This document shows positions 8,179 to 16,455 of a DNA stretch of 64,000 bases, piece by piece; the stretch's first letter is position 1; every line of letters starts with the position of its first letter. Position numbers and translations under genes: made by a program. This DNA is from CAXMST01 sp963790085. Its GTDB lineage: Bacteria > Actinomycetota > Thermoleophilia > Solirubrobacterales > 70-9. The notes below the pieces were generated by a model that was given only the letters and a program-made list of their open reading frames with translations, was not told the DNA's origin and did not search any database. The stretch spans positions 186,001 to 250,000 of the forward strand of contig CAWBNH010000006.1 in NCBI GenBank assembly GCA_963790085.1, read 5' to 3'.

Positions 8179-10185
8179 CTACCGGACCTCGAACCTGCGG
8201 ACGCGCGCCTTCGACCTGTTGCCGGCGTTGTCGACGATCCAGGCCTTGACCGTGTACCTGCCGTCGCCCTTCTCGCGGACTCTCGTCTTCGGCTTCGAGT
8301 TCACATCCACGCCCGAGCCCTTGCTGCCGTCGCGCAGCTTCGGGTCCCCGCGTCCGACGACCCTGATCTTGACCCTGCCGACGTAGCTGCCGTCGGCGCG
8401 CCTTCTGCCGATCAGCCTGAGCTTCGGCTCGCGCGGACCGCTGCGGTCGATCTTGACCTTCTTCGAGGCCCGCGAGTAGTCGGTGCTCAGCACCTGGCCG
8501 CTGAGCGCACGGTAGGTCTCGAGCGGCAGATCGGTGCTGCTCTTGACCCGGTACCGGTAGGTGCCCTCGCGCCTCTCCTTGGCGAGCGAGAAGGCGGGGC
8601 TTCGCAGCGCATCGGCGCCCGCGACGCCGGACCAGCCTCCGCGCTTGGCTCGATGCTGGAGCTCGAAGGTGGTGTCGGGGGCGGTGCTGCCGAACCAGCC
8701 CAGGCTCCGGTCCTCCGACTTCCCGCGGGCCTTCGCCTGGGCTCTGTCGACCTCGGGCCGGGTCGGTCGCAGACGCGGGTACTCGGTCGCCTCGTCCTTG
8801 AGCCGCTCTGCCCCCTCGGGAGTGATGAAGCCCTGGGCCAGCGCGGCATCGGCCGCCGCCGCGTAGCGCTCGACGTAGTCGCCGAGATCCCTGTAGAGGC
8901 CGGCGAGGGTCGCGTCGTCGAACGGCAGGTTTGCGCCGAGCAGCGTGCAGAAGCCGGCTGAGAAGGGGTCGGTCCCGCCCGGGGCCGGCTCGTTGATCGG
9001 GGTGTTCGTGGCGACCGGCACGTCGACGCCCGGCAGCCTGATCCCACCGGCTCCGATGCCGTACGCATCGCGAACCACCTCGTCGGTGCCGTCGTAGGTC
9101 ATCCGCGGCGCGATCGGAGGTGCGGGACCGCCGCTCTGCCAGCTGACCAGCGCCGCGAGCGCGGCCTGGCGAACCTCACCGAACTGGATGTCGGCCAGCG
9201 GCTGCTCCTTGCAGTCGAAGACGATCTCGATCAGATCGCGCCCGTTCAGCGGCTCCCAGTAGCGGCCGGTCTCCTCCGGGACGTGCGAGGTGCCGGCGAT
9301 CTCCCAGCGGCGGTAGGAGTCGTTGTCGACCTCGCTCGATGGGCCGCCAAGCGTCTCGCGCTCGCTGACCAGCCGCATCACCTTGGCATCGAGATCGTCG
9401 CGCAGGGCTCCGTTGGAGACCGTCAGCAGGAACGAGTCGATCACCTCGTGCAGGTTCTGGATCGAGTCGTAGTAGCGGCTCAGCCGGCCACCGGACTGCG
9501 AGCCGCCCGATGCGATCAGCATCGTCGGGTCGAGGTTGCCCATCGGATCAGGGCCGTCTCCCGCCCCGAGGATCGCCTTCGCCGCCTGCGAGAAGATGTC
9601 GTAGGAGGCCCGGTCGCGATCGGCTCGATCGACGCCGGTGACGCCCATCAGGTCCGCGTAGCGGGTCGGGTCCCGGAACCAGCCGGTGAGGAAGTCGATG
9701 CCGACGACCTGGGCCGAGACGCCGACCCAGGCGTAGCCCTCACGCATCAGGTCGCTGTCGTGGCTCGAGCCCCAGGAGGTGTCGAGGTCGAAGCCGGCGG
9801 TGACGTTGAACCACTCGACCAGCACACGGCCGTTGAAGTCGGCCGGGCTCGCTGGGCGCCGGACGAGGATCCGGGTCTTGTACGGGTAGGAGCCGTCTCC
9901 GTTGGGGCCGTCGGTGAGCTTGGTTCCGTCAGCGCCGGCGACGGTGTCGTACTTGAAGGCGCCGCCCGCGATCGTGTACTCCTCCTCGACGTAGCCGTTG
10001 TCGGCGAGCTTCGCCGGATCCGTGGTCGCGCCGAAGGGCTTCGAGTCAGCGGTGATCGGAAGCTTTGCGACCGTCGGCGTCGGGACCTCGCCGACCCCCG
10101 CCAGGGCCGGGGTCGCGGGCAAGAGCCACGCGGTCGCCATGGCCGCCGCCCAACCCAGCGCTCGAGCCGTTCCCGATCGAAGCAT
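8179..10185 (-). CDS. Secreted alpha/beta-hydrolase domain protein
   Basis: A 668-residue exported protein. I chose ATG 10185 because GGAGG lies 10 bases upstream; an in-frame GTG at 10203 would put that site inside the gene. A signal peptide with Ala-rich core (LGWAAAMATAW...PALA) is followed by a large alpha/beta-hydrolase domain of the type named 'alpha/beta hydrolase domain-containing'. It has the conserved NGRVLVEWFNVTAGFD segment and the nucleophile elbow GGSQSGG (about 230 residues in). The C-terminal ~130 residues are a lysine/arginine-rich Ig-like region (VKIDRSGPREPKLRL...KAWIVDNAGNRSKARVRRFEVR). It is expected extracellularly; the ester substrate is unknown. Confidence 0.85.
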   Translation of the reverse strand: MLRSGTARALGWAAAMATAWLLPATPALAGVGEVPTPTVAKLPITADSKPFGATTDPAKLADNGYVEEEYTIAGGAFKYDTVAGADGTKLTDGPNGDGSYPYKTRILVRRPASPADFNGRVLVEWFNVTAGFDLDTSWGSSHDSDLMREGYAWVGVSAQVVGIDFLTGWFRDPTRYADLMGVTGVDRADRDRASYDIFSQAAKAILGAGDGPDPMGNLDPTMLIASGGSQSGGRLSRYYDSIQNLHEVIDSFLLTVSNGALRDDLDAKVMRLVSERETLGGPSSEVDNDSYRRWEIAGTSHVPEETGRYWEPLNGRDLIEIVFDCKEQPLADIQFGEVRQAALAALVSWQSGGPAPPIAPRMTYDGTDEVVRDAYGIGAGGIRLPGVDVPVATNTPINEPAPGGTDPFSAGFCTLLGANLPFDDATLAGLYRDLGDYVERYAAAADAALAQGFITPEGAERLKDEATEYPRLRPTRPEVDRAQAKARGKSEDRSLGWFGSTAPDTTFELQHRAKRGGWSGVAGADALRSPAFSLAKERREGTYRYRVKSSTDLPLETYRALSGQVLSTDYSRASKKVKIDRSGPREPKLRLIGRRRADGSYVGRVKIRVVGRGDPKLRDGSKGSGVDVNSKPKTRVREKGDGRYTVKAWIVDNAGNRSKARVRRFEVR

Positions 10186-10315
10186 CCGGACACAACCTCC
10201 CACAGCCGCTCAATCCCCCAGCGCGGGCAAGATAGCAGCGGGCGTAGCCCTCCCTCACCCGGCTGCGAGCGCGGCCGAAGCGACATCGGCGGCGGCGATC
10301 CCCGATGATGTCGCC

Positions 10316-11968
10316 GTGAGCGCGACCGAGAACGGCGACGATCGCAGGCGCCGGATCTACATCACCGGGCACAAGAACCCGGACATGGACTCGATCGCGG
10401 CTGCGATCGGCTACGCGGAGCTGAAGAGCCGGCTCGACGACGAGCACGAGTACGTGCCGGTCAGGCTCGGCGAGGTCAACCCGCAGACGACCTGGTGCCT
10501 GGAGCGCAGCGGGGCGCCGAAGCCGGACCTGATGGGTCACGTGATGCTGCGCGTGCGCGACGTGATGCGAGAGCGATTCCCGGTCGCCAGGCATTCCGAG
10601 CCCGTTCGCGAGGTCGGCCTGACGATGGCCCGCGGGCACCTCGACATCGTCCCGATCGTCGACGACGACGAGCGGCTGCTCGGGGTGATGACCGAGCGCG
10701 CCCTCGCCCATCGCTACATCCGCGAATCCCGCAAGACCTCGACCCTGGTCGATGCGCCGACCACGGTCGAGGCGATCGTCGAGGTGCTCGACGGGCGGCT
10801 GGTGGTGGGCGACGATCAGCTGATCGAGGGCCGCGTCTGGGTCCACTCGATCGACCCCGCTCGGAGCGAGAGCCGGATCTCCGCCGGTGACGTGGTCGTC
10901 GTCGGCAATCGGGTCGACGCACAGCTTCAGTCGCTGCGGCTCGGGGCATCGATGCTGGTCGCCTCGAACGGGGTGACGCCGGAGCAGGAGGTGCTCGACC
11001 TGGCCGCGGAGCTGGACGCAGCGATCGTCGTCAGCCCGCTCGACTCCTACGTCTCGAGCCGGATGATCACGCTGGCTGCACCCTGCCGCGCGCTGGCCGA
11101 CCGCGAGCCGCTGACCGTCGAGCCCGACGATCTGCTCTCGGAGGTCGCCGAGCTGGTCAAGGACGTGCACTACCGCGCCGCTGTCGCCGTCGACCCGTCC
11201 CTGCGCCCGATCGGGCTGGTCACTCGGTCCGACCTGGTCTCGCCGCTGCCGCGCCGGGTGATCCTCGTCGATCATGCCGAGCAGGGCCAGAGCGTGACCG
11301 GGGTCGAGCAGGCGGAGATCGTCGAGATCCTCGACCACCACCACATCGGCTCGATCGAGACGCACGTGCCGGTGACGGCAACGTTCGACCCGGTCGGCTC
11401 GACCGCGACCCTCGTCGTCGAGCGCTTCCGGCAGAACGGCATGGAGCCGAGCAGGCCGACGGCCATCATGCTCCTCGGGGCCGTGCTCTCCGACACGGTG
11501 CTGCTCAACTCTCCGACCACCACGTCGCGCGACCACGACGTGGTCGAGTACCTAGAGCGGGCGATCGGGGTGGACGCGATGGAGTTCGGCCAGGGCATGT
11601 TCGAGACCAGCTCCGACGTCTCCTCGGTGCCCGGCGCCGAGATCGTCGCCCGCGATGCAAAGGAGTATCAGCTTGCGAACGGCGAGACGATCTCGATCGC
11701 TCAGATCGAGACCGTCGGCAAGGCGCTGCTCTCCCGCAAGGAGGAGCTGCTGGAGGCGCTCGAGGAGATCCGCAGCGCCAAGGGCTACCCGCTCGCGGCG
11801 CTGATGGTCACCGACATCATCAGCAAGGGGACGGACCTGCTGGTCTCCGGCGACGCCGGCCCGGTCGAGCGCGCCCTCGACAGGCATGCCAGCGAGGGCG
11901 TGATCGCCCTGCCCGACGTGATGAGCCGCAAGCAGCAGGTCGCGCCCAAGCTGATGAACGCGTTCTAG
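10316..11968 (+). CDS. Family II Mn-dependent inorganic pyrophosphatase with regulatory CBS/DRTGG insert
   Basis: A 550-residue DHH-superfamily pyrophosphatase. The GTG at 10316 places the first motif ITGHKNPDMDS near residue 17. The DHH motif (EILDHHHIG) and the SRDHDVVEYL and C-terminal KGTDLLVSG segments complete the catalytic core. The insert contains two CBS halves (VRDVMRERFPVARHSEPVREV...; EPLTVEPDDLLSEV...) around a DRTGG-like region (about residues 120-260), the layout of nucleotide-regulated CBS-pyrophosphatases. It hydrolyses PPi to drive biosynthesis, with activity probably tuned by adenine nucleotides. It is convergent with pckG. Confidence 0.92.
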   Translation: MSATENGDDRRRRIYITGHKNPDMDSIAAAIGYAELKSRLDDEHEYVPVRLGEVNPQTTWCLERSGAPKPDLMGHVMLRVRDVMRERFPVARHSEPVREVGLTMARGHLDIVPIVDDDERLLGVMTERALAHRYIRESRKTSTLVDAPTTVEAIVEVLDGRLVVGDDQLIEGRVWVHSIDPARSESRISAGDVVVVGNRVDAQLQSLRLGASMLVASNGVTPEQEVLDLAAELDAAIVVSPLDSYVSSRMITLAAPCRALADREPLTVEPDDLLSEVAELVKDVHYRAAVAVDPSLRPIGLVTRSDLVSPLPRRVILVDHAEQGQSVTGVEQAEIVEILDHHHIGSIETHVPVTATFDPVGSTATLVVERFRQNGMEPSRPTAIMLLGAVLSDTVLLNSPTTTSRDHDVVEYLERAIGVDAMEFGQGMFETSSDVSSVPGAEIVARDAKEYQLANGETISIAQIETVGKALLSRKEELLEALEEIRSAKGYPLAALMVTDIISKGTDLLVSGDAGPVERALDRHASEGVIALPDVMSRKQQVAPKLMNAF

Positions 11969-12007
11969 GTCGGCACGGACCCAGGGGCCGCGACGAACGC
12001 ATCGTTT

Positions 12008-12024
12008 CCCACGTCATATGTGGG
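12008..12024. terminator. Short hairpin between convergent genes
   Basis: CCCACGT (12008-12014), a 3-base loop and ATGTGGG (12018-12024) can form a 7-bp stem including one G-U pair, in the 91-base gap between the convergent pyrophosphatase and pckG genes. There is no T-tract on either side, so termination here is only a suggestion. Confidence 0.3.
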
Positions 12025-12059
12025 CAACGGCGCACTCGGCCGCCCAGACCGCGAGTAGC

Positions 12060-13871
12060 TCAGGCGAGCTTCGACTTGAGGGCCGCGAGCTGGGAGGCGA
12101 CCTCGTCGGGCAGGGCGTCGCCGAACTTGGCTAGGTGCTCCTCGACCTGGCCGAGCTCGTCGCGGAGGGCTGCTTCGTCGACGTGCAGGAGCTCCGCCAA
12201 CTCGGCATCCGAGATGTCGAGTCCGTCGGTGTTGAGCTCGCCGTCGGCGGGCACCAGCCCGATCGACGTCTCGACCGTCTCCCCCTTGCCGTCGCAGCGG
12301 CGGAAGATGTACTCGAGCACGCGGCTGTTCTCGCCGAATCCAGGCCAGATGAACTTCCCGTCGGCGTCCTTGCGGAACCAGTTGACGTAGAAGATCTTCG
12401 GCAGCTTCTCGGGGTCCGCCGCGGCGCCGATCTGCAGCCAGTGGCGGAAGTAGTCGGCCATGTTGTAGCCGCAGAACGGCAGCATCGCGAACGGATCGAA
12501 GCGCAGTTGGCCGACGGTGCCGAACGCGGCGGCCGTCATCTCCGAGGACATCGTCGCCCCCATGAACACCCCGTGCTCCCAGTCGAGCGCCTCGCGCACG
12601 AGCGGCACGACGCTGGCGCGCCGACCGCCGAACAGAAAGGCGTCGATCGGCACGCCGGCCGGGTCCTCCCACTCCGGGGCGATCGACGGGGCCTGAGCGG
12701 CGGCGACCGTGAAGCGCGCGTTCGGGTGCGCGGCCGGATCCTCGGAGTCGGGAGTCCAGTCGTTGCCGTGCCAGTCGATCGCGTGGGCCGGCGGCTCCTC
12801 GGTCATCCCCTCCCACCAGATGTCGCCCTCGTCGGTCAGCGCGCAGTTGGTGAAGATCGTGTCGCGCTCGATCGACCTCATCGCGTTCGGGTTGGTCTGA
12901 TCGCCGGTGCCGGGAGCGACCCCGAAGAACCCCGCCTCGGGGTTGATCGCGTACAGGCGCCCGTCCTCGCCGAACTTCATCCAGGCGATGTCGTCGCCGA
13001 TCGTCTCCACGGTCCAGCCCTCGATCGTCGGGATCAGCATCGCCAGGTTGGTCTTGCCGCAGGCCGAGGGGAAGGCGCCGGTCACGTACTTGACCCTGCC
13101 GTCGGGGGCGGTCAGCTTGAGGATCAGCATGTGCTCGGCCATCCAGCCCTCGTCGTGGGCGAGGACCGAGGCGATCCGCAATGCGAAGCACTTCTTGCCA
13201 AGCAGCGCGTTGCCGCCGTAGCCGGAGCCGTAGGACCAGATCTCGCGAGTCTCCGGGTAGTGGACGATGTACTTGACCTCGGCGTTCGTCGGCCACGGCA
13301 CGTCCTGATCGCCCTCGGCGAGCGGAGCGCCGACCGAGTGCACGCAGGGAACGAACTCGCCCTCGGCGCCGAGCATCTCGAGGGCGGCGATTCCCATCCG
13401 GGTCATGATCCGCATCGAGACGACGACGTAGGGGGAGTCTGTCAGCTGCACGCCGATCGCCGACTTGTCGGAGCCGAGCGGGCCCATCGAGAAGGGGACG
13501 ACGTACATCGTCCGGCCGGCCATCGAGCCGTCGAACAGCTCGCTCATCTCGGTCCTCATCTGATCCGGGTCGCGCCAGTTGTTGGTCGGGCCGGCGTCCT
13601 CCTCCTCGAGCGAGCAGATGAAGGTACGGTCCTCGACGCGAGCGACGTCGGAGGGATCCGACCAGGCGAGATAGGAGTTCGGCCGCTTCGCGTCGGAGAG
13701 GCGCCGGAAGGTGCCGGCGTCGACGAGCTCCTGGCAGAGGCGGTCGTATTCCTCGGCCGAGCCGTCGCACCAGTAGACCTGGTCAGCCTTGGTCAGCGCG
13801 GCGATCTCGTTCACCCAGTCGATCAGGCTCTGATTTGACGTCGGCGCCTCGCTAACTGTCGCGTCGCTCAT
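12060..13871 (-). CDS. pckG: Phosphoenolpyruvate carboxykinase (GTP)
   Basis: A 603-residue GTP-dependent PEPCK, interconverting oxaloacetate and PEP with GTP. The nucleotide-binding P-loop with the hyperreactive cysteine is FPSACGKTN (Cys at residue 271, Lys at 273). Other family blocks are NNWRDPDQM, YVVPFSMGPLGS, the ING-like region ending GFFGVAPGTG, and WVNWFRKD-like YVNWFRKDADGKF near the end. Length matches the family. It is monocistronic, with a GAGGAG site about 12 bases before the ATG. The 208-base gap to the divergent sucC gene would hold both promoters. With sucCD and the malyl-CoA lyase-type gene nearby, it belongs to the C4-to-C3 exit of central metabolism. Confidence 0.97.
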   Translation of the reverse strand: MSDATVSEAPTSNQSLIDWVNEIAALTKADQVYWCDGSAEEYDRLCQELVDAGTFRRLSDAKRPNSYLAWSDPSDVARVEDRTFICSLEEEDAGPTNNWRDPDQMRTEMSELFDGSMAGRTMYVVPFSMGPLGSDKSAIGVQLTDSPYVVVSMRIMTRMGIAALEMLGAEGEFVPCVHSVGAPLAEGDQDVPWPTNAEVKYIVHYPETREIWSYGSGYGGNALLGKKCFALRIASVLAHDEGWMAEHMLILKLTAPDGRVKYVTGAFPSACGKTNLAMLIPTIEGWTVETIGDDIAWMKFGEDGRLYAINPEAGFFGVAPGTGDQTNPNAMRSIERDTIFTNCALTDEGDIWWEGMTEEPPAHAIDWHGNDWTPDSEDPAAHPNARFTVAAAQAPSIAPEWEDPAGVPIDAFLFGGRRASVVPLVREALDWEHGVFMGATMSSEMTAAAFGTVGQLRFDPFAMLPFCGYNMADYFRHWLQIGAAADPEKLPKIFYVNWFRKDADGKFIWPGFGENSRVLEYIFRRCDGKGETVETSIGLVPADGELNTDGLDISDAELAELLHVDEAALRDELGQVEEHLAKFGDALPDEVASQLAALKSKLA

Positions 13872-14079
13872 CGTGGAAAGACAGCTCCTCTCTTGCTGCT
13901 GCGGTTATGTCTGCCGTTGGGTCGCGGGGTCCGGCGGCAGGAACAGGCGGCTCGGACCCGGTGGGGGTGGGATTCTGCCGAACGCGGCCGCGCGGCGAAG
14001 TCACATGGGTGGAGCCACCACGGGGCCGAGGTTTGTAGGGTTCCGCCCTCGCGGCCCCCGGCCGCGCCCAATCTGACCC

Positions 14080-15294
14080 ATGCGCTTCTACGAGTTCGAA
14101 TCACGCCGCCTGGTCGAGAGAGCAGGCATCCCCGTGACCGAGTACGGGTTCTGCACGAGCGCCGAGCAGGCCCGTGAGGCGGCGGAGGCGATCGGCGGCC
14201 CGACCGTGATCAAGTCGCAGGTGCTGACCGGGGGGCGGATGAAGGCGGGCGGGGTCAAGTTCGCCGACACGCCGGACCAGGCGGCCGAGCACGCGGCCGA
14301 GATCCTCGAGCTCGAGATCGGCGGCCACACCCCGGTCGGCGTGCTGGTCGACCCGAAGGCAGAGGTCGAGCAGGAGTACTACGCAGCGGTGCTCTGGGAC
14401 GGGCGCGCGAAGCGCCCGATGATGCTGTTCAGCGACATGGGCGGGATCGATATCGAGCAGGTCGCGGACGAGCACCCGGACCATGTCGGGCGCGGCCACC
14501 TCTCGAACCTCCATCCGATCGCCGACTTCGAGGCGAAGCAGGCCGTGGCCCGCTGCGGCATGACCGGACCGGAGCTCGGGCGCGCGACCAGGGTCCTCGC
14601 CGCACTCGCCCGCCTGCAGCGCGACTACGACATGACCCTGGCGGAGATCAACCCGCTGGCGCGTCTCTCCGACGGCAGCTTCGTCGCCCTCGACGCCCAC
14701 ATGGAGATGGAGGACGAGGCCGTCGGGCGCCACAAGCGGGTGCTGGAGGAGATCGGCGTCGATCTCTCCGAGCCGCGTGAGATGTACGAGCCGTCCGAGT
14801 TCGAGCGCAACGTGAAGGCGATCGACGCGGCCGACCACCGCGGCGTGATCCAGGGCAAGGACCACGGCTTCCACGGCAACCTCGGGCTCGTGATCGGCGC
14901 CGGCGGCGGCTCGCTGACGCTGACCGATGCGGTCCGCTCGCAGGGCGGAAAGCCGGCTAACTACGCCGAGATCGGCGGCAATCCATCGGTCGCCAAGTCC
15001 TGCGGCCTCGCCAAGCAGGTGCTGCAGAAGGACGGGGTCGAGAAGATCGCCGTGATGATGTCGATCGTCTCCAACACCCGCGTCGACATCGTCGCCCGCG
15101 GGGTGATCAAGGCCTGCCTCGAGCTCGGCAAGGACCCTGCCGAGACGATCGTGATCTTCCGGATCCCCGGTGCGTGGGAGGACGAGGGCTCGAAGATCCT
15201 CGACCGCTACGGGGTCGAGTACTGCGATCGCTCGGTCTCGATGTGGGAGGCGGCGGGGCGCGCGGTCGCCAAGGTCCAGGGGGAGGCAGCCTGA
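14080..15294 (+). CDS. sucC: Succinyl-CoA ligase-type beta subunit
   Basis: A 404-residue ATP-grasp acid-thiol ligase subunit. The N-terminal ATP-grasp block (IKSQVLTGGRMKAGGVKFAD, about residues 44-63), the metal-binding LAEINPLARL segment and the C-terminal CoA-ligase flavodoxin-like domain with GAGGGSLTLTDAV and AEIGGNPS are all recognisable. It pairs with the alpha subunit that starts on its stop codon (ATGA). It probably forms succinyl-CoA from succinate in the TCA cycle. Malate-CoA ligase (MtkA) is the close alternative, since that enzyme is homologous and a malyl-CoA lyase-type gene lies 8 kb away. Confidence 0.85.
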   Translation: MRFYEFESRRLVERAGIPVTEYGFCTSAEQAREAAEAIGGPTVIKSQVLTGGRMKAGGVKFADTPDQAAEHAAEILELEIGGHTPVGVLVDPKAEVEQEYYAAVLWDGRAKRPMMLFSDMGGIDIEQVADEHPDHVGRGHLSNLHPIADFEAKQAVARCGMTGPELGRATRVLAALARLQRDYDMTLAEINPLARLSDGSFVALDAHMEMEDEAVGRHKRVLEEIGVDLSEPREMYEPSEFERNVKAIDAADHRGVIQGKDHGFHGNLGLVIGAGGGSLTLTDAVRSQGGKPANYAEIGGNPSVAKSCGLAKQVLQKDGVEKIAVMMSIVSNTRVDIVARGVIKACLELGKDPAETIVIFRIPGAWEDEGSKILDRYGVEYCDRSVSMWEAAGRAVAKVQGEAA

Positions 15295-16205
15295 TGTCGG
15301 TCCTGCTGAACGAGGACTTCACCTTCCTGGTCCAGGGCATCACCGGGCGCGAGGCCGTGAACCTGACCCGCGAGTGCCTCGACTTCGGCTCGAAGATCGT
15401 CGCCGGCGTCACTCCCGGCCGCAAGGGCCGCGAGGTCCATGGGGTGCCGGTCTTCGACACCGTCGAGCAGGCGGTTGCCCACCACGGGGGCCCGATCGAC
15501 GGCGCGGTCGCCACCGTCCCCCCCGCCTTCACCAAGGACGCCGTGTTCGAGGCGATCGAGAACGGCGTCAAGCTGATCGTCGTCGTCACCGAGCGGATCC
15601 CGAGGCGGGACGTCGCCGAGATGGTCGAGCTGGCAAACGAGCGCGGCGCCCGCATCATCGGGCCGAACTGCCTCGGCCTGATCGCGCCCGGGGTCGCGAA
15701 GATGGGCGGCATCGGCGGTCCCGCCAAGGACGCGGCCAAGGCCTACAAGCCGGGTCCGGTCGGGGTCATGAGCCGCTCCGGAGGGATGACCACCGAGATC
15801 TCCTCGACCCTGACGGCCGCCGGACTCGGCGTCTCGACCGCGATCTCGATCGGCGGCGACGCGATCATCGGCTCGACCTACGCGGAGCTGATGCCGCTGT
15901 TCGAGGAGGACCCGCAGACCGAGGCGATCGTGATCTACACGGAGCCCGGCGGGCGGATGGAGGCCGAGCTGGTCGACTGGCGCGAGGAACACGGATCGAA
16001 GCTGCCGATCGTCGCCTTCATGGCCGGTCGCTTCATGGACGACGAGGAGATGCAGGGCATGAGCTTCGGTCACGCCGGCACGATCGTCGAGGGCAAGGAG
16101 GACTCGGCCACCGAGAAGATCGCCCGTCTCGAGGAGGCCGGGATTCCGGTGGTGGAGCGGATCGACGAGATACCCGACCGGGTCAAGGAGCAACTCGATG
16201 GCTGA
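15294..16205 (+). CDS. sucD: Succinyl-CoA ligase-type alpha subunit
   Basis: A 303-residue alpha subunit. It has a CoA-binding Rossmann domain (FLVQGITGREAVNLT, about residues 9-23), the RIIGPNCLGLIAPG segment, and a ligase domain with the phosphorylatable histidine in SFGHAGTIVEG (His260). The ATG overlaps the sucC stop and the gene overlaps the downstream ferredoxin gene by 8 bases. It carries out phosphoryl transfer via phosphohistidine to ADP/GDP with formation of the CoA thioester. As for sucC, malate rather than succinate cannot be excluded from sequence alone. Confidence 0.88.
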   Translation: MSVLLNEDFTFLVQGITGREAVNLTRECLDFGSKIVAGVTPGRKGREVHGVPVFDTVEQAVAHHGGPIDGAVATVPPAFTKDAVFEAIENGVKLIVVVTERIPRRDVAEMVELANERGARIIGPNCLGLIAPGVAKMGGIGGPAKDAAKAYKPGPVGVMSRSGGMTTEISSTLTAAGLGVSTAISIGGDAIIGSTYAELMPLFEEDPQTEAIVIYTEPGGRMEAELVDWREEHGSKLPIVAFMAGRFMDDEEMQGMSFGHAGTIVEGKEDSATEKIARLEEAGIPVVERIDEIPDRVKEQLDG

Positions 16206-16446
16206 CGCGATCAGCGGAGGAGAGCAACTCCACGGCGTCTTCATCAGCGTCGAGGTCGACGAGACGATCGCCTCCGACCCCGGGCTCGCGAAGAAGCTCG
16301 AGGAGGTCTGCCCGGTCGACATCTTCGTGGCTACCGACGAGGGGATCGGCATCGTCGAGGAGAACCTCGACGAGTGCGTGCTCTGCAATCTCTGCGTCGA
16401 CGCCGCACCCGCCGGTGGCGTGCGGATCGTCAAGCTCTACGAGTAG
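16198..16446 (+). CDS. Small FixX-like [4Fe-4S] ferredoxin
   Basis: An 82-residue protein. Cys38 followed by Pro (EEVCPVDIF) and the triad C60-x2-C63-x2-C66 give four ligands for one [4Fe-4S] cluster in the FixX/ferredoxin-like order; the usual fourth Cys of the second motif is replaced by Ala (DAAP). It starts 8 bases inside the end of sucD, so it is the third gene of a tight operon. The context suggests it serves as an electron carrier for, or regulator of, a reaction linked to the ligase, for example a ferredoxin-dependent 2-oxoacid oxidoreductase elsewhere. That link is an inference. Confidence 0.82.
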   Translation: MADAISGGEQLHGVFISVEVDETIASDPGLAKKLEEVCPVDIFVATDEGIGIVEENLDECVLCNLCVDAAPAGGVRIVKLYE

Positions 16447-16455
16447 GCGTGGCGT

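Noticed and set aside
12135..13838. A long open frame opposite pckG
   Set aside because: It is an antisense shadow of the well-conserved pckG, with no ribosome site and a low-complexity product.
14085..14110. A T-loop-like GAGTTCGAATC near the sucC start
   Set aside because: No acceptor or anticodon arm can be drawn around it, and it is the coding sequence of sucC.
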